The translations under genes were made by a program, and so were the position numbers. This document shows positions 34,020-42,230 of a stretch of DNA of 61,319 bases, piece by piece. The notes beneath the pieces are model-generated. The model was not told where the DNA came from. It saw nothing but the letters and a program-made list of their open reading frames with translations, and did not search any database. How positions within the stretch are numbered: position 1 is the first letter of the stretch; each line of letters opens with the position of its first letter. This DNA comes from an uncultured Eubacteriales bacterium. Lineage in GTDB: Bacteria > Bacillota > Clostridia > Oscillospirales > Acutalibacteraceae. The stretch covers positions 1-61,319 of the forward strand of contig ONID01000015.1 of the NCBI GenBank assembly GCA_900317765.1, in the 5' to 3' direction.

Positions 34020-34763
34020 ATGCCAAACGACATGACAGGAATAATCAAAAAAATAAAAAAAGGCGCAGCCATTTTGCTTGCGGCATCCGTACTGCTGTCA
34101 TTGGCGGTTTCGTGCGACACGGGGAGCAAAACCGATGTTCCGGACGCAACCAAAATTCTCAGCAGTCAGGCGGAAGAATCACTGAAGGCGTTTCTTGCGA
34201 GGTTTGTCAAAGGTTATCCGGTAGCTGTCAACGGCAAATGGGAGTATGACTGCACAGCTCCTTCCGAGAACGGCATCAACGTCCTGGCCTGTATTGTGAC
34301 ACCGGCGTCCTGCGTCGACTGGACGCTTTACTCGGATATTTCCGAGGAGGATTGTTTTATTGAAAAAACAGATGATCCCAGGGGATGGGCGAATGATACG
34401 CATGCCTATTACAGGTATGACGCCGCAACCGTGGAATTGATCGCCCGTGAGATCTTTAACCTGAGCAAGGACGACATCAGCAAGCTTACGGAACGCGGTG
34501 AAAATGAATTCGTGTTTTATAAGGATAACGGCAGCTATTTTACCCTTTGTGAAGATATATACGATTCCTATTACGATGTAACGCTTCTGTCGGTCGGTTA
34601 TGACGGCGAGAGGTACTATGTGGAGTTTGACGCGGATAAACTTCAGAAGACAGATAATGATAACGAATTCATCCATATTACCGGCAAGTGCCGTGCGGAA
34701 TTGGCACCTAAGACGGTCGACGGCAGGGAATACTGGTCCCTATATCGTTTTAAAGCTCTTTGA
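34020..34763 (+). CDS. Lipoprotein of unknown function
   Basis: 247 residues. Signal peptide with lipobox SLAVS-C, so it should be tethered on the outside. The mature domain has aromatic- and Asp-rich patches (GKWEYDCTAPSENGINVLAC, YRYDAATVELIAREIFN, FYKDNGSYFTLCEDIYDS). I do not recognise the family. AAGGAG (34004-34010) supports ATG 34020. It may be the first gene before the PP2C phosphatase, although the 178-nt gap and a weak promoter at 34862-34889 argue for separate units. Confidence 0.65.
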   Translation: MPNDMTGIIKKIKKGAAILLAASVLLSLAVSCDTGSKTDVPDATKILSSQAEESLKAFLARFVKGYPVAVNGKWEYDCTAPSENGINVLACIVTPASCVDWTLYSDISEEDCFIEKTDDPRGWANDTHAYYRYDAATVELIAREIFNLSKDDISKLTERGENEFVFYKDNGSYFTLCEDIYDSYYDVTLLSVGYDGERYYVEFDADKLQKTDNDNEFIHITGKCRAELAPKTVDGREYWSLYRFKAL

Positions 34764-34861
34764 TGGTGAGATAAAACAGGACAAATTCGGCTGCTGACGG
34801 TGGTCATGATGTTTTTGTCAAGATAGTTTATTAATTATTTGTAAATCTTGCTCAAAGTTTT

Positions 34862-34889
34862 TTGTATTTTAAAACTCATGTGTTATTAT
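34862..34889 (+). promoter_or_regulatory. Candidate promoter of the PP2C gene
   Basis: TTGTAT (34862-34867) and TATTAT (34884-34889), 16-bp spacer. Moderate match. Confidence 0.4.
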
Positions 34890-34941
34890 ATATCGCAGTG
34901 CATTTTAAATCGGAGATTTGATGAGTTGAGGTGAGAGCAAA

Positions 34942-36276
34942 TTGAGCGAGGCCAACAAGATCCTGATCCGAGCGGCTGCCGAGTCCAACGTGGGCAACGC
35001 AAGGGGCAATAATGAAGATAATGTGTATTTCAACGGCGATTACATAACCCCCCGGAATATCGGCAGACCTTTTGCCATAAAGACCGGAGATTACACTGAC
35101 GTCAATATTTTTGCGGTTTTTGACGGAATGGGGCGAAACAATACAGGCTCCTTCGCTTCGCTTGTTGCCGCGACCAAGCTGGATAATCTTGCCGACCGCA
35201 TTTCATTCGACCCTGACGCAACGCCGGATGATGCCGTTCTTGAATACATGCAGGAAACCAACGAGCTGATACGCGACCAGCGCCGTGAAACCGGCGGTGT
35301 GCGCACCGCGTCCACCATGGCTTTGCTCATTATCGAAAACGGAAACGCGCATGTCTATAATGTGGGAGACAGCCGTGTGTATCTGTACCGCGACAAACAG
35401 CTCGTCAAACTGACCCGCGATCATGTGGCCGTGGAGGGACAAAAGAGTGTCGCTCTCACAGAGGAAGGCATCCGCCACGGCAGAATCACCAAATTTCTCG
35501 GCATGAACAGCCGTGAAGGAAAGATGGAACCCTACCGCGCAAAGCCCTTCAAAGTAAAGAAGGGGGACAAATTCCTTGTGTGCAGCGACGGCGTGACCGA
35601 CCAGTTAGATGAGGACGAGATAACGGTTTGTCTCGGCAAGCGCAAGGATCCCTTCGGACATACCAATGAACTGATGGCGCTTTCCATGAGCGATGACAGC
35701 GACGACAACGTTTCCGCGATTGTGGTGGAAGCCATTGAACCCGGCATCCACATCACGCAGAATATGATCATGGTGATGGTGGGATGTCTTATCATGATGT
35801 TCGGCGTCGGGGTGGGTTTTGTGTTCGGCTGGCTCGTGGGCAGCACATCGTCTGAATATGAGGGACTGAACGACTACGACAGCGGCTACTACAATATGGA
35901 AGTCATCAAGGGAGTCAGCGGCTCCGATCTTTCGTCCGATGTGGCGGAGGTCAGCAATGTTTCTTCTGCCATACCCACCACGGTTCCCAAGAAGGATGAT
36001 ACCAGCTCAGAGGAGATTCAGTACACCGTTTACGCCCTGACCCTTCGTCAGAGCAACGATATTACCCTCAAGCGAGGCAAGAGCGTGAAGCTCTCGGTGG
36101 AAATCAACCCGGACAACGTTCCGCAGAGCTATATCAAATGGAGTTCTGACAACGAGAAGGTCGCCACTGTTGATGAAAACGGCAAGGTGGTCGCCAAAAA
36201 GAAGGGACAGGCTACCATCACCGCGCGTGCCGGCAATAGCAATATGACGGCAACCTGTCTGATTCGTGTGCCGTAA
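34942..36276 (+). CDS. Membrane-anchored PP2C family Ser/Thr phosphatase with BIG_2 domain
   Basis: 444 residues. A PP2C domain (about 5-265) shows the metal-binding acidic motifs: NNEDNVYF, AVFDGMGRNNTG, YNVGDSRVYLYRD, VCSDGVTDQL and SDDNVSAIV. A transmembrane helix (about 275-298, MIMVMVGCLIMMFGVGVGFV) is followed by a Ser/Thr-rich linker and a bacterial Ig-like group 2 domain (about 355-444, KSVKLSVEINPDNVP, VAKKKGQATITARAG) that would be outside the membrane. PP2C phosphatases reverse Ser/Thr kinase action. TTG 34942 follows GAGGTGAG at good distance. The giant 43-residue-repeat protein is next, 79 nt away, and is its most likely partner. Confidence 0.88.
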   Translation: MSEANKILIRAAAESNVGNARGNNEDNVYFNGDYITPRNIGRPFAIKTGDYTDVNIFAVFDGMGRNNTGSFASLVAATKLDNLADRISFDPDATPDDAVLEYMQETNELIRDQRRETGGVRTASTMALLIIENGNAHVYNVGDSRVYLYRDKQLVKLTRDHVAVEGQKSVALTEEGIRHGRITKFLGMNSREGKMEPYRAKPFKVKKGDKFLVCSDGVTDQLDEDEITVCLGKRKDPFGHTNELMALSMSDDSDDNVSAIVVEAIEPGIHITQNMIMVMVGCLIMMFGVGVGFVFGWLVGSTSSEYEGLNDYDSGYYNMEVIKGVSGSDLSSDVAEVSNVSSAIPTTVPKKDDTSSEEIQYTVYALTLRQSNDITLKRGKSVKLSVEINPDNVPQSYIKWSSDNEKVATVDENGKVVAKKKGQATITARAGNSNMTATCLIRVP

Positions 36277-36330
36277 TGATGTTTTTTGTGTGTGATTATT
36301 CAGGAATAATTTATTATATATTGAATTTTT

Positions 36331-36346
36331 CGCCGCCTGTGCGGCG
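36331..36346 (+). other. Short GC hairpin before the giant gene
   Basis: CGCCGC-CTGT-GCGGCG, perfect 6-bp stem and tetraloop, directly before the ribosome binding site AGGAAGG of the giant gene; preceded by TTTTT. It could mask or set off the translation start. Confidence 0.35.
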
Positions 36347-36355
36347 ATAGGAAGG

Positions 36356-39300
36356 ATGGTCGTAAAGTTGGCTTTTTTCAAGAGATTTAAAAATCAGAAT
36401 ACGAAAAAACGCTACGAAAATCCTGCTGTCAATCAAGCAATTGATGAAATAAACAAGCGCAAGGAAACAGAGAACGCTGCCCCTGTCCGCGACAGTAAGT
36501 CTTCTTCCGGCAGGGCGGCGGAGAAGCCTTCGGACAAAAAAGACGGAGGGTTTGCGCCTGTCCTTGCATTTGATCCGAGCGGAGCCGGTGCGGAGAATCT
36601 CGTGTATAAACCCACGCCGATCAGTCCGAGAGCCTCACGCTCAGAGCAGTTTGACAAGGAAATGGAAAATTTAGCGGGTATCTACGGTGTGGACAAGACT
36701 GAGTCGGAAAGCTACGCCGAAAGTCCTGCACCCATCATTCCCTCTATGGCTGCCGCATCGGAGCCCGTACAGGCTCCCGTCCGCAGACTGAACGGCAGCG
36801 GCGAGTCGCTGGCCTTCATGGACCTGAGCGACCGCACAGATCTGCAGCCCGAGGAGATCGAAGAGGCAAGCGAGATCTTCGGCATCAAATATCCCGCCGG
36901 ATTCCGCACCGATCTTGTCAATTACGCGGGCAGAGAGATTGACCTGAGCGATTTCAGCCTTGTCGAAAATCTGCGTTGGAAACATATTGAGAATGCATCC
37001 GACATCAGCGGTATTGTTTTTCCCTCTACCATAGATACCGATTCCTTCAATTTTTACGACAGAAATATCAGCGGATGCGATTTCAGCTCGGTTTACGGGC
37101 TGCGCTGGAGACATATCCAGAATGCGCGCGATATTGCCGCCGTCAAATACCCCGCAACATTTGACATAGACAATGCCGTCTTTGCCGCAAGGAATATATC
37201 GGGCAGCGACTTCAGCATGATAGGAAGCCTGCGTTGGGATCATATCATGAGTGCCTCGGACATCAGAGGCATCAAATACCCTGCTTCCTTTAACACATCG
37301 GAGGCGAAGTACTACGGCAGAGACATATCCGGAAGCGATTTTTCCCTTTGCAAGGGACTTAAGTGGAGCGACATCAGCCTCGCTTCCGATCTGAGCGGAA
37401 TCATTTATCCCGACAATTTCGATTTCAGCGAATGTGACTTCACTGATATTGACATCTCCGGCAGTGATTTTTCCAAGGCGGAGAGCCTCAGATGGAGCCA
37501 GATTGCCAATGCGTACGATATTACCGGCATAAAGTATCCCTCCTGCTTTGCCCCTGACAAGGCCGATTTTGCCGGCAAGGATATTTCAGGGAGCAATTTC
37601 AGCCGCGTGGCAAGTCTTCGCTTTGCGCATATCAAGCCGGCGAAGAATATCAGAAAGATCGTATATCCGCCGCAGTTTGACATAGACGACGCAGATTTCA
37701 CCGACCGTGATATCGACCGTTCTGACTTTTCGCTTCTTCCCGGTTTCAACTGGGAGAGCGTGAAACTCGCATTCAGCAGGGATAATGTGATTTATCCCGC
37801 CGGATTTGTCGAGCCTGTACCCTCTGACGAGGATGTGGAAGGCGCGATGCTGATCTATCTGCTCAGGCTCTACAGCCGTGTGCAGCAGGATACATTCAGC
37901 ACGGAGGCATTTTACAGCGACATCACGGCTCTTTATCCGGGACTCACTGATGCTGACGCGGCGGCACTTATCGAGCGATCGACTGCCAAATGGGAGAGGA
38001 AAAACGGAGCACGTCTGATACGATCTGACGCCCGGTGCGCTCACACAGGCGACAAGCTCTTCATGACCAAGCTTGGTTTCAAGCTGCTTTATCCCGTCTG
38101 CGGCGGAGAAAATGCCGCGCAGATTCTGCGCGAGTCATTCGGAGACATGATCCGCACGCGTGAACAGGAAAAATTCGAGCAGAGACTTTACGATCTGCAA
38201 TGCGGCAAATACCTTTCGGCAGCCGAGCTGACAGAGATCGGCTTCATGGCGGGCAAACTTCCGCAGAAAGCGGAGCTTCATGTCGCTGTAGACAAGCCCA
38301 AGAGGGTGCTGCCTGTTCTCACTGAACTGGAAAGCATGGAGGAAAACGAACGCGGCAGCCGCGTTCGCGCCGTCCCGATCACCGAACCGCTTGTTCCGCC
38401 GGAGGTATCTCCCCTTACGGAAATCGCCGACAGGGTCAAGGTGAAGGTGGTTCAGTCGGAGGCTCCTATTCTGGCACCAGTCAAGCCGATAGACCCCGCG
38501 ACGCTGCTGACTGGACAGAAAACCGACGAGCAGCCGCAGTCCGATGAGCAGCCTGAGAACATAACGGCTGCGGAAGAAGCCGATGCCGTTGTGCAGGCGG
38601 AGGAACCCGTGCCCGAAGAGACGGAAGCACCCGTTCCGGAATCAGTTCCCGAACCGGAGAAAGCAGAGGATGAACCGCCCGTTGAATCCTTTGAGCCTGT
38701 CAGCATAGAAGAATATACCGACAACAAACCGCAGGAGCCGCAACAGAGGGGGTACAGCTTCGGCGAACATGTTGCGCCTATAGATATTGACATCAGTGTT
38801 CCGCCTTCGATTCCCGTTCAGCCGGAAACCGAGCCGGAATATATTCCCATCGCACAGACCGATCCATTTTACGGGTACACCCCCAAGCAGCCCGAACCGG
38901 AGCTTCCCGAACCTGAGGAACCTTCTCCGGTGGGAGAAGCGATCGGTGTTCGTGACGACGCATTTGAGCCGGTTCAGCTGCACATCGATAAGCTGCGCGA
39001 TGCCAACGCCGACGACGCGGGCGAAAAGCTGCGCCGCAAGAAGCTCGACGATGAGGAAAAAGCCATTCGCACCGGCGTGATGGGAATGCTGCTCTACATC
39101 AATCAGAGCATTACCGACTCCGATCTCACCAATTCGGAGCTTTTCAACGAATTTATGCGCATATACCCCGGCGCACAGCCCAAGGAAACGGCTGCAATGG
39201 CGCAGTTCGCTGCCAACACGCTCAGCGGAATCAACGCAAAGACACGCGCCAAACTCTTTATGTTTGCGACAAAGGCCGATCCGACTGTCAAGCGCAGACT

Positions 39301-42082
39301 GATGGATTTTGCTCTCGAACAGTACAGCTACAAACTGCGGGTGGCAGAGGATGAAGCTTCATTCCGCGACTTTTTGCAGACCTTATGCACCACACTCTTT
39401 GAGGAATCGGGAGATTATGAGTATTCCTCCTATTTGCTCTCAAAGGGCATATTAAAGGACCCGCCCGAGCAGCGGGAGGCACATTATAAACAGATCCCCT
39501 TTGAAAAAGGTGTCGGTAAAGCCAATCTCTACGCCAATGCGCGTTATCCCTATTACCGCACACTCGAACAGGTCGGATTCTCGCACTTTACCTTTGAGTC
39601 CATCCGCGACAGCCTTAAAATTGAGCTGAGCGACAGTCATTACTACGAGGAACTGGAAGACCTGGTCTACCGCAAGTGTGAGCCTACGCTGATGAAGTTC
39701 GTGGTCATCGAGACCACCATGGGTCTGCTCTATCTCGAACAAAGGACGCTGGCAGACTGGGGCGTGGACGAGGAATTTGTCTGGCGCGCAGCGGAAAACA
39801 ACATGAAAAACACCCGGTTCCGCGAGAGATATTCCTTCAGCACAGAGGATTGCAGTCCCTTCCGTTACATTCAGCACGATCTTGCGAGCTTCGTGCTTGC
39901 TCTGCCGGAAAAATTAGCGGAGCTTGCCGACGGGCGCGATCTGATTCTCACCGCGCCTTGCCGTGAGATTGTTTACATCGACTACTACGATCTCTCATCC
40001 ATCCGGGAAATGCTCAGCTTCAGCGCCCATTACGACTGCACCATACAGCTCGGCGGCGATCAGTATGAGCACCCCTTCACCCCCGACGTGTTTATCTATC
40101 ACGCCGACGACAGTTCTCTTGAACGCGTCAACGATGAGACATACATCCTGCTGGGCGATTCCGTCGCAAGGCGCGAAGTGCTGAAGTCGGTGCTTCCGCA
40201 GGATATGAAGGTGGACACGGACGCCATTGTAAAGCCTAAGAATACAGACGAGATTGAGATTATCGGAGATGACACCTACAATCTTCAGGCTGCGGCCTTC
40301 ACCATTCTGAGGCTGTATTCCGAGATGAACGGAGACACCGATTATACCCTTCCGCAGAACGCGGTCATGGCGGTGTTTGACGACCTATTCATCTCCTTTG
40401 ACGCCGTCTATCCGCCGGTTCGCGGCAGAGAACAGCCTGATCCCATGCAGCACATCGACGATTGCGCACGGATGGTTGTCCGCGGCGGAAAAACCGTCTG
40501 CTGGCTGCTTGTGCAGGCGATACAGCAGCTCTGCGGCGACATCAATTATGAAACTCCCGCGAGCGCAGGCATCCGACAGACCACACTGCGCGAGATTTAC
40601 GGCGACAACGCCAACGCCGTCTGGCTCAACTGTGCCACGGCGACCGAATTCCGCAGACGTTACGAGGCTGTGCGGCGCTATCACGAGATTCCCGTGGCGA
40701 ACCAGCACCTCACCATCCTTGACGCGAAGGTGGAGGTGGCTATGCATGCGCTGGTCATGATATTCCACCAGTTCGGACAGCGTTATGCCCTCGGACAGGT
40801 GCGCCGACATCTTTACAAGATCATACCCGACATCAAGTTCTGCTATGAGATCAATCAGAGCGCGTGGCTTCCCTCTCCGGGCGATGACATTGACGTGGAC
40901 GTGCAGTCCATCGGCATGATATTCCGCGGATTTGACAACGCGACGCAGGAAAACATTCTCACAGGTCTTGCCAATGCCATCGGCGACCGCGATCTTGCGG
41001 AAGGCGGCTGGGGACTGCTTTACTTCATCAAGTTTGTCAAGTACGCCTATCTTGACCCCGCCGAGATGGTGGAGAGATACTTCATCTCCCGCAGCAGGCT
41101 GATTCCCTCGCAGAATATCCTCAAGCAGCTCTACTACAAGGATCTCAACAACGAATTCATCAAGCACATGCGCAAATCGGTCAAGCAGGTGCTCTCCGAA
41201 TACGGCGACAGCTTTGAGGTGATTCGCAACACGCCTGTCAGAGGCGGAGAGGATGAAAACAATACTCCGGTGGAGAACTTTGAGAACGTGCTGAATTTCG
41301 CCCGTGAAATAGAGGAGAAAATGAGCGCTCCCCCCGAAGGTCCTGTTGAAGGCGAAATGATCAACCTGCAGGGCAACCGCCCCATGGCGACCACCAAGCC
41401 GGACATTCAGCTGCGGCAGGTGGAAAACGGCTTCCTGGAAAAGCGTCTGAATTTCGTGCTGGAACCTGTTGACGCCAAAATGGCTGATCAGTTGGTGGAC
41501 GCCGCGCATTTCGTTACTAAGCTCTTCCACGTGCCGGAGATCGAGTTCCGGGCCAACAACGACATCGAGTGTGAGCTGCATTACGGAATCATCCGCAGCA
41601 AGAATCAGGTGATTGCACTTCGTTCGCTGGCGTGGACGGTGGCGCAGCTGATGTACGAATCCGGGCGTGAACTGCGCGACGTGACGGAACAGGACGTCTA
41701 CCGTGCCAACGACATCGTGGAACAGTGCGACAGGAACAACTACAAAAAATCCGGTGCGTTCCCGACGCTCTGTTCAATGCCTGTGGACGAAGGCATGTAC
41801 ATTCCCGCCTATCAGGAGTATATCTTCTTTGCGCAGGAACTGATGCCAGAGGTAAAGCTGTCGAGTCTGTTCTCGCTGCAGCAGGAGCTTGCCGATATAG
41901 CCCCGATGATGAAGATCGTGTACGACATACTCAAGAGTGAACGGCGCGACGGTCCGGTGCAACCGGGCACTGTGCTTGCTGACGCGCTTTGCGCGTGGAG
42001 CGCATATTGCTTTGCCGCCGTGGATTCGTTTGAAGTGGTGGCAGGTCCTTCTGCCTACAGTTTTGCACAGATCAAGAGATAA
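36356..42082 (+). CDS. Giant protein with exact 43-residue repeats
   Basis: 1908 residues. Residues 166-466 hold seven full 43-residue repeats and a partial eighth, consensus (W)xHIxxAxDIxGIxYPxxF with a later DISGSDFSxxxxLR. A Pro/Glu-rich linker (about 700-880) leads into a large helical region (about 900-1908) I cannot assign; two similar segments (TAFYSDITALYPGL-like at about 520 and ELFNEFMRIYPGAQ at about 930) suggest a duplicated small domain. No signal peptide or transmembrane helix, so it is probably cytoplasmic. The gene follows a membrane PP2C phosphatase by 79 nt. ATG 36356 directly abuts AGGAAGG; TTG 36368, 12 nt after that site, may be the true start. Confidence 0.75.
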   Translation: MVVKLAFFKRFKNQNTKKRYENPAVNQAIDEINKRKETENAAPVRDSKSSSGRAAEKPSDKKDGGFAPVLAFDPSGAGAENLVYKPTPISPRASRSEQFDKEMENLAGIYGVDKTESESYAESPAPIIPSMAAASEPVQAPVRRLNGSGESLAFMDLSDRTDLQPEEIEEASEIFGIKYPAGFRTDLVNYAGREIDLSDFSLVENLRWKHIENASDISGIVFPSTIDTDSFNFYDRNISGCDFSSVYGLRWRHIQNARDIAAVKYPATFDIDNAVFAARNISGSDFSMIGSLRWDHIMSASDIRGIKYPASFNTSEAKYYGRDISGSDFSLCKGLKWSDISLASDLSGIIYPDNFDFSECDFTDIDISGSDFSKAESLRWSQIANAYDITGIKYPSCFAPDKADFAGKDISGSNFSRVASLRFAHIKPAKNIRKIVYPPQFDIDDADFTDRDIDRSDFSLLPGFNWESVKLAFSRDNVIYPAGFVEPVPSDEDVEGAMLIYLLRLYSRVQQDTFSTEAFYSDITALYPGLTDADAAALIERSTAKWERKNGARLIRSDARCAHTGDKLFMTKLGFKLLYPVCGGENAAQILRESFGDMIRTREQEKFEQRLYDLQCGKYLSAAELTEIGFMAGKLPQKAELHVAVDKPKRVLPVLTELESMEENERGSRVRAVPITEPLVPPEVSPLTEIADRVKVKVVQSEAPILAPVKPIDPATLLTGQKTDEQPQSDEQPENITAAEEADAVVQAEEPVPEETEAPVPESVPEPEKAEDEPPVESFEPVSIEEYTDNKPQEPQQRGYSFGEHVAPIDIDISVPPSIPVQPETEPEYIPIAQTDPFYGYTPKQPEPELPEPEEPSPVGEAIGVRDDAFEPVQLHIDKLRDANADDAGEKLRRKKLDDEEKAIRTGVMGMLLYINQSITDSDLTNSELFNEFMRIYPGAQPKETAAMAQFAANTLSGINAKTRAKLFMFATKADPTVKRRLMDFALEQYSYKLRVAEDEASFRDFLQTLCTTLFEESGDYEYSSYLLSKGILKDPPEQREAHYKQIPFEKGVGKANLYANARYPYYRTLEQVGFSHFTFESIRDSLKIELSDSHYYEELEDLVYRKCEPTLMKFVVIETTMGLLYLEQRTLADWGVDEEFVWRAAENNMKNTRFRERYSFSTEDCSPFRYIQHDLASFVLALPEKLAELADGRDLILTAPCREIVYIDYYDLSSIREMLSFSAHYDCTIQLGGDQYEHPFTPDVFIYHADDSSLERVNDETYILLGDSVARREVLKSVLPQDMKVDTDAIVKPKNTDEIEIIGDDTYNLQAAAFTILRLYSEMNGDTDYTLPQNAVMAVFDDLFISFDAVYPPVRGREQPDPMQHIDDCARMVVRGGKTVCWLLVQAIQQLCGDINYETPASAGIRQTTLREIYGDNANAVWLNCATATEFRRRYEAVRRYHEIPVANQHLTILDAKVEVAMHALVMIFHQFGQRYALGQVRRHLYKIIPDIKFCYEINQSAWLPSPGDDIDVDVQSIGMIFRGFDNATQENILTGLANAIGDRDLAEGGWGLLYFIKFVKYAYLDPAEMVERYFISRSRLIPSQNILKQLYYKDLNNEFIKHMRKSVKQVLSEYGDSFEVIRNTPVRGGEDENNTPVENFENVLNFAREIEEKMSAPPEGPVEGEMINLQGNRPMATTKPDIQLRQVENGFLEKRLNFVLEPVDAKMADQLVDAAHFVTKLFHVPEIEFRANNDIECELHYGIIRSKNQVIALRSLAWTVAQLMYESGRELRDVTEQDVYRANDIVEQCDRNNYKKSGAFPTLCSMPVDEGMYIPAYQEYIFFAQELMPEVKLSSLFSLQQELADIAPMMKIVYDILKSERRDGPVQPGTVLADALCAWSAYCFAAVDSFEVVAGPSAYSFAQIKR
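36851..37753 (+). repeat. Seven 129-bp coding repeats (43 residues each)
   Basis: Seven consecutive units of exactly 129 nt starting at residue 166 of the giant protein, with no insertion or deletion; a partial eighth extends to about 37816. Units are well diverged at DNA level but keep the protein consensus HI..A.DI.GI.YP..F and DISGSDFS. Confidence 0.9.
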
Positions 42083-42089
42083 ATTTTTG

Positions 42090-42137
42090 TTCCCTTTTCC
42101 GGAGAAAACCTTCGGAAAAGGGAATTTATTTTTATTT
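42090..42137 (+). terminator. Terminator after the giant gene
   Basis: TTCCCTTTTCCG (42090-42101) pairs perfectly with CGGAAAAGGGAA (42113-42124), followed by TTTATTTTTATTTT. Confidence 0.9.
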
Positions 42138-42161
42138 TACTCAAAATCATTTAATTACCCG

Positions 42162-42190
42162 TTGAAAAAAAGAGAGTTACAGATTATAAT
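42162..42190 (+). promoter_or_regulatory. Promoter of the YfhO-type gene
   Basis: TTGAAA (42162-42167), 17-bp spacer, TATAAT (42185-42190). Confidence 0.7.
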
Positions 42191-42230
42191 AACTGTATAA
42201 TCAAAATTTTGCATTGACAGAGGGCTGAGC

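Noticed and set aside
36295-36310. ATTATT-CAGG-AATAAT palindrome before the giant gene as a second LuxR site
   Set aside because: Different half-site order and spacing from the LuxR palindrome, in a very AT-rich stretch; likely chance.
36851-37753. Possible CRISPR array because of regular 129-bp spacing
   Set aside because: The repeats are coding, diverged at DNA level and have no spacers; the period comes from a 43-residue protein repeat.
40385-41581. Long open frame of about 398 codons on the minus strand
   Set aside because: Lies entirely opposite the giant gene and shows no start site or known domain; it is a shadow of the codon bias of the true gene.
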